DNA of 64,000 nucleotides from Siphonodentalium dalli (lineage: Eukaryota; Mollusca; Scaphopoda; Gadilida; Siphonodentaliidae): NCBI GenBank assembly GCA_032622095.1, contig CP136067.1:82486705-82550704 (forward strand). The letters run 5' to 3'. The translations under genes and the position numbers were made by a program. Of this stretch, positions 1 through 13,500 are shown piece by piece; the stretch's first letter is position 1; each line of letters begins with the position of its first letter. The notes under the pieces are model-generated. The model was not told the origin of the DNA and searched no databases. It saw nothing but the letters and a program-made list of their open reading frames with translations.

Positions 1-1458
<1,458 letters not shown>

Positions 1459-1602
1459 GAGATCCCGTGCTATCGTACGATTACATAATTTGATCAAAGA
1501 ATGCCGAATTGCTGAGTTAGGCAGAGTAGGGATCAACATACGCCAACAGGCGGTTCTCCTACCAAAGGAGGTATCTACCTCCGAGATCCCGTGCTATCGT
1601 AC
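1459..1602. repeat. Separated 20 bp direct repeat
   Basis: The 20-mer GAGATCCCGTGCTATCGTAC occurs at 1459-1478 and again at 1583-1602, 124 bp apart. The DNA between the copies is not clearly duplicated. Its origin is unknown. Confidence 0.7.
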
Positions 1603-3124
1603 TGTTATAATACGGAACCTGTCCCAATCAGTCTTTATAGCGGGAATTCATGACAACCACCATTTATTTGACCCATATAACATGCATGGAGGATAAACAC
1701 AAAAAACATACCCCCACCCAATATGGAGATAAAGTCAAAGTACGGTCCATAATAGTTTCGTTGTCCCGCCTGGGTCCCCAAACACAAACAACCGGCTCAC
1801 ATGTTCCCATTTCCCGCCAAAACTCAATTATATTTTATAACACGTTGGCATAAAAACTCTTTAGCAGCGGTCGTCAGTAACTGTTGTTTGACTAATACAG
1901 ACTATTATTTCCACCTATAAGGGCATTCTCTAGAATATTAATGACGTTTTATCCTGCGATAAAATCCCATAACACTAACTAAATTACGTGAATATGTAAG
2001 TTCATTAGGCCAAAAACAAAAATGATGCGTGTTTCCCGTAACCCGACCGACCGACTTCAAAACCCCCCGACCCAAGTTCATTTTATTGGTTTTAAATTAA
2101 AAAAATCAATGTATAAACCGACCGACCGCACTGATAACCAAACTATGTACACGTGGTTCCATTTTATCTGATTCACCTCACGAGATAAATAATATCTTTG
2201 ATATATTTATATATTTTTCGCAAAGTCACATCGTCACTCTAACGGAAAGTCAAATTTAATACGATCTGATGCAATACCGGAAAATCACGAGTTATCGTTA
2301 CTCTTCGCTGACCGGAAGCACGTGTTTTTGTTGATATTTACATTAAACATCGATGTTTTCCGCGGTTGATTCGAATTTGAATCGAAATGAATCGATTCGA
2401 ACAAGTTCATCTCAACGATGGCGGTCGCACATGGGGCGATTCGAAGTCTCTGGGTGAAAAATGCCACTGAAAATGGAGACGTGTTCTCTTTAATATTTAC
2501 AAGCTGTATAACCACATACTACAATCGATGCAATCAGGTTCCTCGTTCGGTGTCCGGTTCGGAGATATATCGTCCGGTTTGATAGCACAAAATACACTGT
2601 TTTTGAATGTCGTTCTCTTTCTCAAGAATTGACAAGTTACTGAATCAGATTTTTGGCGCATCAATTAGAATGGTTTTTCATCACAAGAACACAACAATGA
2701 TCGGATTGCCAGATCACAATTTTACTGGGTGCATACACAATTCAGGATGTGTTGATAAAAATCTTATAAATGTTGTCTCACATTCAATTACCGGTATGTG
2801 ATTTAATCGCTCGTTTCATATATATAAAACCCAGAAATATCATTTACATCTAAATATTAACTCAAATGATAGTTATCTTCCTCATAAACATGCAAGATTT
2901 GCGATCGAAAACTCGGAAAGTTTGTGCTGATTGTTAGCAAGTGCAGGGCTTTGTATTTTTTTTCGCATGCATGTTAATCGCAATTTACAACAGATATAAA
3001 ACACAAAATGAAGCCCATGGAATGACTTTGCATGAACAGGATGTTGTATTGTGGTATGGTTAGATATATTACATATAGAATACCTTTACTTTGTCCATAG
3101 TATGCCACAATTTGAATGGGTACT

Positions 3125-4151
3125 GCGTTATGCAGTAGGTCCCTAGATTTGCGTAGGTCTCCGTAGGTCACTCAATTCGCGTAGGTCCCCGCAGTAATGC
3201 AATATATAGTAGGTCTACATGATTTATTGACTGATAAATAGATTGAGACCCACTAAATGATCATGTTAGATGTTACTTTTCATATATTTTTTATAATTAA
3301 TTTCGAAATCTGATGGGTTTGTTTGCTTAGTGATACTTAGAGGATGAAGCCTAACTAAAATTACGTGATTTCTGATCCGGAAAGTAAGAGGATTATCTTA
3401 CTGGCTTCGGGATAAGATTTTAATTAGAGGATTACTGGATATATTTTTGCATTGATTTAGGTCGCCGTAGTAATGGAAGGGTGCATGCTTTATAGAATAA
3501 GTAATGCCTAATATTATCAATAAGTGAACATATTATATGATATTGCGTTGTTTTTTAAAATTAAATATCTTTCTCCATATACAATTTTAACGGAAAAGTG
3601 TTGATCCATCGCATTTTGTTTCTGAATAAAAAATGTTTCTGAAGCATTAGTTGAATAATTATTATCTGGCTAATTAAGTCATCGTGTTACCTTGTACCAT
3701 GAAAATTATATTTTGAATAAATATTTTTCAGCTCTTGAGTTCATTATTTCCCTCTACTGTTCAATTGGGTCTATTTTATACATGTACACATATATATGTT
3801 TTACACCATTGCTTGTGCTTCATTGTTTTGTCACATAAATCAATGCAAAAATACAATCAGTTATCCTCCAATTAATATCTGTCCACGAAGCCAGTAAGAT
3901 AATCCTCTTACTTTCCGGATCAGAAATCACGTAATTTTAGTTAGGCTTCATCCTCTAAGTATCACTAAGCAAACAAACCCATCAGATTTCGGAAATTAAT
4001 TATAAAAAAACAAATTGCAAAGTAACATCTAACATGATCATTTAGTGGTATCAATCCATAGACCTACTATATATTGCATTACTGCGGGGACCTACGCGAA
4101 TTGAGTGACCTACGGAGACCTACGCAAATCTAGGGACCTACTGCATAACGC
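3125..4151. mobile_element. 1.0 kb element with long inverted repeats
   Basis: Nearly 290 bp at each end are inverted copies. The termini read GCGTTATGCAG on both strands. The arms include clusters of the word GTAGGTC (3138-3215 against 4060-4140) and a block around 3300-3415 mirrored at 3888-4005. The 450 bp centre is AT-rich and non-coding. No clear target duplication was found, so the superfamily is open. It sits inside the 2008-5183 element. Confidence 0.7.
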
Positions 4152-4497
4152 GTCACCGAATTTGAATTCCACGTGACATGCCATGCATGATTAACTAACT
4201 GATAAGCTACATACTATGATATAGATACCAACACTAACTAGTAATCAACAGAAAACCGACTTGCCACTTCAAATTTTCTGGTTACAAAACGTCCAACAGG
4301 ACATCGAAAGTGGGCCTGTGATAACACAAAATTTCCATTCATGGGGTCTAAGGTCCACTCATGGAGTCTTAGATCCATTCATGGGGTGTTAGGTCCACTC
4401 ATGAATATTCCCAGCTCAAAATTTTGCTTGGTTCAGGGTGTGTGAACTTCAGTTTTAAATAGGGGGTCCTGACATTTCCCAACAAAGACCCTGAAGC

Positions 4498-4946
4498 CAA
4501 CTAATAAATTACTCATCTCTCCCCCGCGCCCCCTAAAATGTTAACTGTCAACTAATAAATTACTCATCTCTCCCCTGTGCCCCCTACAACAACTCATCTC
4601 TCCCCCGCATCACCTACAATGTTAACTGTCAACTAATAGATTACTTATCTCTCCCCCATGCCCCCTACAACTCATCTATCCACCACTCCCCCTACAACGT
4701 TGACTGTTCCCCGCACCCACTACAACATTAACTGTCCACTAACAAATTACTGATCTCTCCCATGTGCCCCCTACAACGTTAACTGTCAATTAATAAATTA
4801 CTCATCTCTCCCCGGTGCCCCCTGCAACTTTAACTCTCACCTCTCCCCCGTGCCCCCTACAACAACTCATCTCTCCAATGCGCCCCCTACAACAACTCAT
4901 CTCTCCCCCGTGCCCCTACAACATTAATTCATCTCTCCCCCGTGCC
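4498..4946. repeat. Degenerate C-rich minisatellite
   Basis: Irregular tandem repeat built from CTCATCTCTCCCCC, GTGCCCCCTACAAC and GTTAACTGTCAACTAATAAA blocks. Full units are about 50-55 bp, with many shortened units. The short reading frame across it is an artefact of the repeat. Confidence 0.85.
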
Positions 4947-5406
4947 ATGCGGACATGTAAACTGCCTATTGTTATCTGTTTTATATGTTTCCCCTCAATA
5001 TATCAGTTTTGTCAGCTATTTGTTGCTCTGTGTCATTGTATGGTGTTTGATGGTGGTTAGGCATGGCCCACACGAGACCATAAAAAAATTAAATGAAAAA
5101 ATTAAATAAAATGAAAAGCCTACCGCCCGCCCCTATTTGTTTTGGGCTCGTTACGGGAAACACGCATTCATTTTGTTTTGGCCTTATGGTCCTAGGGCGC
5201 TAATGGGATATGCTTGTCGTTAGCACGAGATGTCCCGACACGTCACGTGACCAAACTGCCAATGAATTTTTCGGAATTTTTTATTCTAATAAAGCTTTTT
5301 AACGAAGAAATACCTGATTGCCATGTGTTACATAGAACACATACCTAACTAAATGGTATCCTAAGGTAAACACAGGTATATATTATTTCAATTTAAGCAT
5401 TATTAC

Positions 5407-6589
5407 CAGGGTTGTCAAAGTACCGACGGTACCACAACTTTCGGTACCGGTTCCGTACTGATGTTCAGTACCGCAAACCGGGTCAGTATCGGTACTCATT
5501 GAGTGGACTTTTATACAGCAAATAACTTTTGTTTCGTGAGGTTCCATCATCAATTATTCGTTAAGTTCAAGGTTTAGTCAAAGAACGAAAATGAAAATCT
5601 CAACAACATTTACGATTAAGTTGTTGTCTGCGGCGGTTTTCGGCAAGTCGCAAAGGGAGGATATTTTAAAAGACGGAATACAGAGTGGAACGAATGTAGA
5701 CATGTATGTTTGACTACTGGGTCGGCTAACATTGTAGACTTATCTGGATACACGGTACACCACTTTATTTGTGTGGAAATTAATTAGAGAACTCACTAAT
5801 CGGCCATATTACTTGCATGTTGTAATTTCATAAATGATGTCACCCAATGAAACCAAAGTCATCTCCAGTAAGCATAGTTGTAGTTGGCTAGTTCGAAAAT
5901 TTGAAATAGATTTAGAGAGAAAATAGTCAAATACTCTGTGTCTGTGACATTAACTTTATAGCACAATAAAAGTTAAAACAAGGGAAAATAAAACTCAATA
6001 GATGTCACCCATGTGATCATAAGCATAATTACGTCATAATACTCTGCCCTGGTTGCCCATGCCTCCATGTCACGACTCACAAGTCACAAATATCCCGTCA
6101 TTCGAGTTCTACAGTGTCAACATCCATGTCATCATATATATCCATCGATGGTAATTTGGGTGTTTGGTAAATTGGCACTTTTGCGCCTTGTGAACTTGTC
6201 GGTGCCCAAGCAGCCCAACAGACTCCTCTCAAATGATGCATGTGTCATAAATTTATACAGCGAAACGGCACGTGCATAATTGCATCCGGCCGCATCCAAG
6301 AAATGCAGTTATCACAAGCGCCTACACAATGCATGCATTCTGTCAATTTAGTGACAAGTTGTCATAGTGCGGCATACGGTGCCTTTGATGGTTGAATGTG
6401 CTAATGATATCACGATGACCAATCGCAGTTTTGTTTGGCGCGATGTTGAGTGGCTTAATTAACCCTTTATATTTGTTAAGATGTATATTAATAGAAATCA
6501 ATAATCAGTACCGAGAGCCGTCGGTACTCGACATCAGAACCGGTACCGATTTAATTCCTGATTACCGCCGGTACCTATTGACAACCCTG
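5407..6589. mobile_element. hAT-like non-autonomous element 1
   Basis: The termini are CAGGGTTGTCAA on both strands, flanked by a perfect 8 bp duplication ATTATTAC (5399-5406 and 6590-6597). An 8 bp duplication with a CAGGG terminus is the hAT pattern. Both subterminal regions are packed with GGTACC/ACCGGT words. No transposase frame is present, so it is non-autonomous. Confidence 0.85.
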
Positions 6590-6597
6590 ATTATTAC

Positions 6598-7775
6598 GCG
6601 AGTTATGCCGGTGATATTTTGCCTAATTTCGATGTATTTTGGTCACATGATTTTTGTTTTGATCACGTGATAATTGTTTGCACACAAACCAGACGATCCA
6701 TGCGTATTTGTGTAAATTAAAAAAAATATCTTTTTATATATTTTGATTAAATTGTGTTAATTCAGAAATGTTGTGAAATATTTGAACTTGCCGCGGTACG
6801 ACACTTACATAATGATAGTGTGTGGAAATAATAGTAATATGATTTTTCGGGCATTATGGTTTATGATTAACAGCCCTCGTGCCTATTAGCTTATAGGCCC
6901 TCTGGCTGTTAATCATTCCTATCGGGCCGTTAAGAAACCATAATGCCCTCAAAAATCATGTTATTGTTATATTGACAAGCTACGTGTTCCGAGTTTGAAT
7001 GATTTCACTAACATTCGTATTTCGCCGCTATAAATATCTCCTGCAGACAAACCCTGCAGTATATATGACATCACATCGCACACACAGTTTTACGATTGAA
7101 AGAATACATGGAAAAATCAGTTTCGTTTTCACGGAAGCTACTTGAAATTCTAGGAAATACTTAATTCAATTCTCCCAGCTAGGTAGTATTGGATAGATGC
7201 TTTTTAGTGTTTAGTTTCATTATACCTGTCGGAATCTTATTGTAAGTTATAAATTTTTAAACACTAAGTTGTAGCTTGATATAGTCTCATTAGTCTTCAA
7301 TCAGACGGCAGTCTTACGTGCGTAATTACATGATTAATTATCTGGATACCATCAACAGAATTAATGCACCCACGGAAAATGATCGACTTGCGTAATATAC
7401 GTAGCTTTGGATTGCTTTGTGTGACACACAGGTGCAAGGAAATGGCTACTATTCAGTGTCAAATAACAAAATTTTCGCGCGTTATGTGTTTCCCCAATAC
7501 GGACTCATTAATTTCCCCTTGGCGGAAACCCTGACTTAATGTTTTATTGGTAACAATAGTAATGCCATGGGTATATATACATAGTATTAATTAACACAGC
7601 AACAAATTAGAATAATAACGTGAATATATGATGAAACATACGAACATTTATTGATTAAAAACAAGTTAAAACAGTAAATATATACAGTTTACATGATAAA
7701 ACATCTGATTATTTAATGATTAAAAACAAGATAAATCATGGAAAAATCAGTCAATACATTATTTATTTATTAATA
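6598..7775. other. Non-coding DNA with one hairpin
   Basis: AT-rich with no coding evidence. Contains the foldback at 6829-6969 listed separately. Confidence 0.5.
6829..6969. repeat. Imperfect foldback hairpin
   Basis: The arms ATGATTTTTCGGGCATTATG and CATAATGCCCTCAAAAATCA pair, as do inner blocks around ATGATTAACAG and CTGTTAATCAT. About 140 bp in total. Class unknown. Confidence 0.6.
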
Positions 7776-7979
7776 TTAAAACATTGCGTTGGTCTTCTTG
7801 ATATCGGTTTCGAGGTCCCTCGCCGCTACTGCTACCTCGATATGTGCAGCATCTTTTTGGAGCACTTGGATGAGCGGGTAGAACGACAATCTGCTCCCCA
7901 TTCCATGTTTCAACCCAGATATATATACCAAATTTCGTTCATATCCATTGAGAAACAACGGCATATCGCCACATAACAC
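7776..7979 (-). CDS. Hypothetical 67-residue ORF or terminal exon
   Basis: A minus-strand frame encodes a peptide of ordinary composition (it includes LSFYPLIQVLQKDAAHIEV). The stop codon is followed within about 10 bases by AATAAATAAATAA, a possible polyadenylation signal. This could be the last exon of an unseen gene, a gene relic, or chance. No family is recognised and no well-supported splice acceptor was found upstream. Confidence 0.2.
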   Translation of the reverse strand: MLCGDMPLFLNGYERNLVYISGLKHGMGSRLSFYPLIQVLQKDAAHIEVAVAARDLETDIKKTNAMF

Positions 7980-8007
7980 ACCACTTACAACTTTTATTTG
8001 GAACCAG

Positions 8008-8089
8008 CCTCGGCTTACACTTTTTAGTGTGTTCCCCTTTAAAAGCCTGGCCTCGGCTTACACTTTATAGTGTGTCCCCCTTTAAAAGC
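8008..8089. repeat. 43 bp tandem duplication
   Basis: Two copies of a 43 bp unit starting CCTCGGCTTACACTTT begin at 8008 and 8051. They differ by a few bases. Confidence 0.85.
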
Positions 8090-8430
8090 TTTATGGATAT
8101 CGCCGTTTTGTGAATTCGATAAAACTTTAAAAGAGACCACACTCCACCATCCACATGCAGTCATTGAAGATCCTTGACATACGGTACAAATTACAATATC
8201 AATGATGCCATTGATGATAGATGTAGATTGTAATCCAGAATCAAATGTCACAAAAATTATTCCAAAGCAGTGTCGTACTACTAGTAAATCGGTGCCACCT
8301 GCTTACGAAAGGAGTGTAGGCTGACGGCTGTGTATTTTAGAAGTAAACACAAGTGTAATTGTGTAGCCTATATTAATAAGCTTACAAGTACCATGTCAAA
8401 TTATTTGGTATGCACCATGTATGTAAAAAG

Positions 8431-9499
8431 TAGGGTCCTGCGAATTGGAGATTTTGATCGAATCGAATATCGAATCGAATTCAGGAAATCGAATCGAATA
8501 TCGATTCGAATCACATCTGTATGTTGTATTCTCAATTGGGCATGTTTTGTCAACGATTAGACGATTTGTGAAACGTTCCATGAACTACATGCACGAAGTT
8601 AAATCATAACTTATGTGGCGATGAACCGTCATTTGCAGCCAATACTTCAATTGATAATTGATTAAAATGTCCAAGCGGCCGTCACGACAATTAATATATA
8701 ACCACTAAACGGATTATTGGAACTAAAATCATGCAAAATTTGTACAGATTGCATGTGCATGCAAAATTGCAAATCAACATTCGGAATCACCCGTTGTTAT
8801 AAACTTGAAGATGCAACAATAGTCGCAGTGTAGTCTGTTTATGTAGTGCTGGATGCTTCTTGGACAGATGATTCCATAGGTGGGTCGTGTCCCAGATGCT
8901 TGCGATTAATACACCATGTTGCATTCATCACATGTGTAAACCTGCAGCTTTATCATGTTTAAAATAAACATGAATAACGGATGATGTTTTGTCAAGTGTC
9001 AAAGAACGCTCCGAATTTGAAAGTAAACTCCAAAAGAAAACACCGCCAAAATGCAGTTTTCGATGCTGGGAACACGTGTTGTTTAAATTCTGAGCTATAT
9101 TACATAACGCGGAATCTGAGACGGATAGACCGCGGATAACGCTAGCAGTTGATCAGTCTCATAGCTATTATAATTTACGCGCGTCGTCGGTCCATCGGCG
9201 ATCTTCAAGCTTTTGGCTACCATGTTCAAAGATAGAAATCAGACGTATTTAGTTGTCCTATAGTGGCTAATTGCTGTCTATACATATTTAATATATATAA
9301 TCGCGATGTACAATGAGAATTATAAGGTACATATATACATCATTTTCTGTAATTAAATGGCACAAAACAGCTAAGATCGACGTGTGCACCTGCCCGTAAA
9401 CAGCCTACTTTTCCATCAGTGTATATTCGAAATTTCGAGTTGACAATTTCGAATCGAATTTGACTTTCGAATCGAATATCGAATATTCGCAGGACCCTA
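8431..9499. mobile_element. hAT-like non-autonomous element 2
   Basis: The termini are TAGGGTCCTGCGAAT on both strands. The flanks are GTAAAAAG (8423-8430) and GTAACAAG (9500-9507), a 7/8 match for an 8 bp duplication. Both ends carry arrays of the words CGAATCGAAT and ATCGAATAT. There is no transposase frame. Confidence 0.8.
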
Positions 9500-9821
9500 G
9501 TAACAAGTTTACAACAAGATTTGTTGGGGGGAAAAAACTAAATCGACCTGTCTTCCAAAATTACTACTAGTAGTACTGTACACAAAATTAAATAAGCCTT
9601 GTGCAGGGTGGAAAATCATCTGTAATTTAATAAACGTGCATGCACATTTATTCCAGACACAAGAGTAATCATGCTGGCATATGATACAGCGATGCTCATA
9701 TCAAGCAACCTGTTTAACAAGGTGATGGGCCGGTACTTAACACAGTCATACCAAGAGTACACTGCATTTATCATTTTTTACTGTGGTGGAGGGAAATTGA
9801 CCTGCTGTACTGGGTGGTTTC

Positions 9822-9917
9822 TGATGAATGGCAACAAGCCATATTTCCGACTAAATCCTGAAAAGTTACCCATAATTCTGCTGTGGTTAAGGAGTCGATT
9901 ATTTAGAGCTTTACTGT
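9822..9917 (+). mobile_element. Half copy of the CAGTAATGCCC foldback
   Basis: Only the right arm is present, running from GGCAACAAGCCATATTTCCG through TTAAGGAGTCGATTATTTAG to a degraded TTTACTG end followed by TA. The matching left arm is missing. Full copies lie at 49626-49839 and 11483-12575. Confidence 0.7.
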
Positions 9918-10067
9918 ATTTCAGACTCTTTTGGTCTGTAATCATTGTCATGGGAACACGAAATGGGAGTCTGTGACTTAAAATTTTATGTATAATATTT
10001 TATGTACTTAAAAGCTTATGTTATTTTAATAACTTATTTTAAACATTTTCTTTCAAGCAGCATCAAG

Positions 10068-10574
10068 ATGTCTGAACAGAATGGAGGCACGCAGTTTTCT
10101 AGTCCAGATCTGACCTACAAACCTGTAAATATTCAAAAAACGCCATGTAGTTCATCAAAGAAGCAACCACCAAATTGTAGAAATGAGCTGTTCATCAAAT
10201 CTGTGCAACTCAGTCCTTTCGGAAAAGGCTATATACCATTCACATCAGACACTTGTTCCACAGATGGTAAACAGTCCTCACCCAGTTTATTTAGAACTCC
10301 GACACTTCAGTCAGACAGTGTGCATAGAGGACATGGGGACCCGATGACGTCAACTCCACAACGAGTCAAGGCCACTCCAGGCAGTTATAAGACAACTCCA
10401 AATTCACATAAGTTCGGACATATGCATGGTGATATACAATTATCATCGCCAATGATTCATGCAACACCAAGTGATAAAATATATAATCCGTTTGATAAAC
10501 TAGACAGAGTACATATCCCAGAGTTCAGTCCTGGTTTGTTCACAGTTCATTCCACTCCATCATCTGGTGAAAAG
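10068..10574 (+). CDS. bora: bora coding exon 1
   Basis: 169 codons, from ATG at 10068 to the donor GTAAGT at 10575, phase 0. The exon probably begins at 10061 after a TTTCTTTCAAGCAG acceptor. It is rich in Ser/Thr-Pro. The last 50 or so residues (around NPFDKLDRVHIPEFSPGLF) align with the start of vertebrate Bora; the rest is an extension. Confidence 0.88.
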
Positions 10575-13500
10575 GTAAGTGTTTGTTCCAATTATCACTC
10601 ATTGTTCACATTTACTGTTACCTTGTATATCATAATATTTACATAGTCTGGACACCACTTTCCGTGAGTAAATACACTAAATTTAGTCATATGTTTCATC
10701 CTTAATAAAATACATTTAATAAATATGTCACGTGAACTGAAGTCTAAATTCATAAACAATATATATATGGCCAGAAGTATGACCATATAAATTTTTCTTT
10801 GGCCATTGGCAATTTGGACACCAACAGCGTGAACACTGCCAAAGTAAATAACCAATGCTGATTGCTTCATAAGGCCAAAAAAAATAATACCTGTGTTTAG
10901 GGTTAGATGGTCTAAATAATTAGGGTACCGTAGGTAGGGATCTTTAAATTGTTTTTTTTATTTTATTCTGAATTCCATTGGGTCATTGACAATTTAATCT
11001 AGAAAGCTTCACAATTCAGATAAAAAAAATTGAATGGTTCAAAACTAAATACAGTTATCTTGAATTAGTCAGAGCACTAGACTAATAAAACTTCTAAAAG
11101 TTTTTGTAGGAGAGGTTTGAAAATGGGTAAGATACCTATCGATGCCTTTCCCACTGAATTTTGTTTTTATCTGTGTCTACAGTCCCATAAAAAGTTTTGG
11201 GTAGGCACCTTTTTCTAGGGTAGGTAGGGAAACCCTAAAGGTATTTTTTTTTGGCCTAAGCAAAATAGTGTTTCATATAAATTATAATTTTGCAATCAAT
11301 GGATGAGTCAGTTACAGACCCTTTATTTTAAACCCAAACTTCATCTTGACATTTATAATGGTTTGTGAGTGTAAGCTGTGTTTTTTTTTATCAAATTGTT
11401 TAAGAGAATTACATGTGGGCCACATGAACTGGATTATGTTTTACAGAAAAATGACATACTGGTAGATACATGTATCATTGTATGGTAATGCTCAAACTGT
11501 CAAAGTAATTGACCACTTAACCAGGCCTGGAAATCTCAAGGCGGGCTGCCCGCCTACAGCCCGCCTAGAATTTTCCAAGGTGGGCTTTTTATAGCCCGCC
11601 TCGTCTACGACAGGACATTTATTATTTAGTTATTTTATTGTGTTTAATGAGTAAAATACTGCCTCTAAATCGTAATTATATTGTACAGTGTGTGCATGCG
11701 TGACCTGATGGTAATGTCAAATGGGAATCATTAAATTCCGGAACGAACTGTTTCGTAAATCAGATCTTTTGATTGATTCTCACACATTTTAAGAACAAAA
11801 TAAATTATTTCTCTTCATAAGATTGAGCTTACTGTATATTTCACTGGATAAAATCAACACATGTTTGTGGATAGTGAGAACCAAATGTCATTGTCTCAAT
11901 TGAGTTCAACCTTTTGTTCCGTTTCCGGTTCCTATCAGTGAAAATTGTATGTCTCCAAGTATTCTTGTTTACACTGTTATTCAATTATTAAAGTTCAGAA
12001 ACTATTCTCTATGTCCCCAATTGCAAACACCCAGTAAATCTATAGAGCGACTTGACCGCTGGAAGCAGCAGTCTGCGATCGGTGATGGAATATGGATTAC
12101 TTTGAGAAATAAAGCAGTCATTTGTAACTGTATTCAAGTGTAAATATATTGGATTTAATATTGTTCTTGCTTGTGTATTTTATGTAAAATTACACTTTCA
12201 TGGAGAATGCTTTTAACATGGACAAACTCACCCAATTTCGTTGCATGGGTTGGACACCGACTGACAAATTGTTGAGTACAAACACGCTTTCATTTTGTTT
12301 CTGGTTCAAATCTAGGAGGCATATCTAGGCATATCTAGGAGGGCTATTAATAGCCCTCCTGGATTTTCTAGACCGCCAGATCTGCTTAACCACATCAGAA
12401 TTATGGGAAATTTTTCAGAATTTAGTCGGAAATATGGCTTGTTGCCATTCATCGGAAAGCTATCGGCGAGAGCTTTCCGATGGATGGCAACAAGCCATAT
12501 TTCCGACTAAATCCTGAAAAATTACCCATAATTCTCCTGTGGTTATAAAGTGGTCAATTACTTTGGGCATTACTGTATGGTCATTCTACTGATTGGAACC
12601 CTGAACACATTTATTTAAAAAATAATTCCTGTTACGATTATGTTTAGGCAGTTACAACCAAAATGTTGTAAGACAAACTCTATAAGGAGCACTTGTTATA
12701 GTAATTTGTCTTCAAAGTTTTCAATTATAACTCATAAACTGAATTGAAACGAGTTATTTCTTATAATTTAATGGTACCCAATGCCTTCACACTGTAGAGG
12801 TGTAGCGATACGCTTAGGCCACGATACGTATCGCGATACTAGGATCACGATACGATACGTATCGCGATACATGCATGTTATATATATAATTAGTAGTATC
12901 AGTGAGGGGGTCCTCATTAAGACATTAACAAGTTTGTAGATCTATGTGACACTATTGACAGTTTGACACAAATACAATATGTTCCATATAAAATTGGGTT
13001 AATGAGACTAAACGAGTCATTATGAGTGTGATATAAGTTATTGAGAACCCTCGTTCATGGGACGTCCACCGGCGTCCGGACATCATATTGTACTTATCAA
13101 ATCGTTCTGTATCCATAAATCCCCAATATAATTTATGCCATGTTTGAGACTTTGAGTAACTTCTACAACAAACAAAGAAGCTATCTTATATTTCCATGAT
13201 CAACTTTCACAAATATCCAACACAAGAGACTGCATGAAAAGAGTCAAAATCCAACTCTTCAAAATAAATTCTATCGTCAACAAATTTGTCCTTGACATTA
13301 GATCAATTTAGTTCAGTTTACATGCATATTTTAACGTCCATAAGTGACCAATTTTCAGTTTTTCTGTGCGACGATAATGCGACTACAGAGTGTGCTATGT
13401 AATATTTTTGGGGCTCGTGGCGCTCGTTATATGATAGACAAGATATTTATATCATGTACCATATCATATAACCATATGCGCCTTCCCGTGCGCGAATAAA

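Larger units (their letters stand above)
2008..5183. mobile_element. PIF/Harbinger-like non-autonomous TIR element
   Basis: The element starts GGCCAAAAACAAAAATGATG and its right end, read on the other strand, starts GGCCAAAACAAAATGAATG. Both arms continue into GCGTGTTTCCCGTAAC. The inverted repeats are about 33-35 bp with small gaps. A 3 bp TTA duplication flanks it (2005-2007 and 5184-5186). TWA target duplication with a GGCC-type terminus is the PIF/Harbinger pattern. No transposase is seen inside; the interior holds a second inverted-repeat element and a minisatellite. Confidence 0.6.

Noticed and set aside
2416-2815. Frames MAVAHGAIRSLWVKNATENG and MSFSFSRIDKLLNQ, the second ending near a GTATGTG donor-like site
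   Set aside because: No family recognised, no partner exon found, and both lie inside a transposable element.
9671-9976. 101-residue plus-strand frame before bora
   Set aside because: Its second half is the right arm of a MITE, and no splice site joins it to bora.
10002-10067. Upstream in-frame Met for bora at 10002
   Set aside because: A good acceptor lies at 10059-10060, so this stretch is probably intron; the Met at 10068 was preferred.
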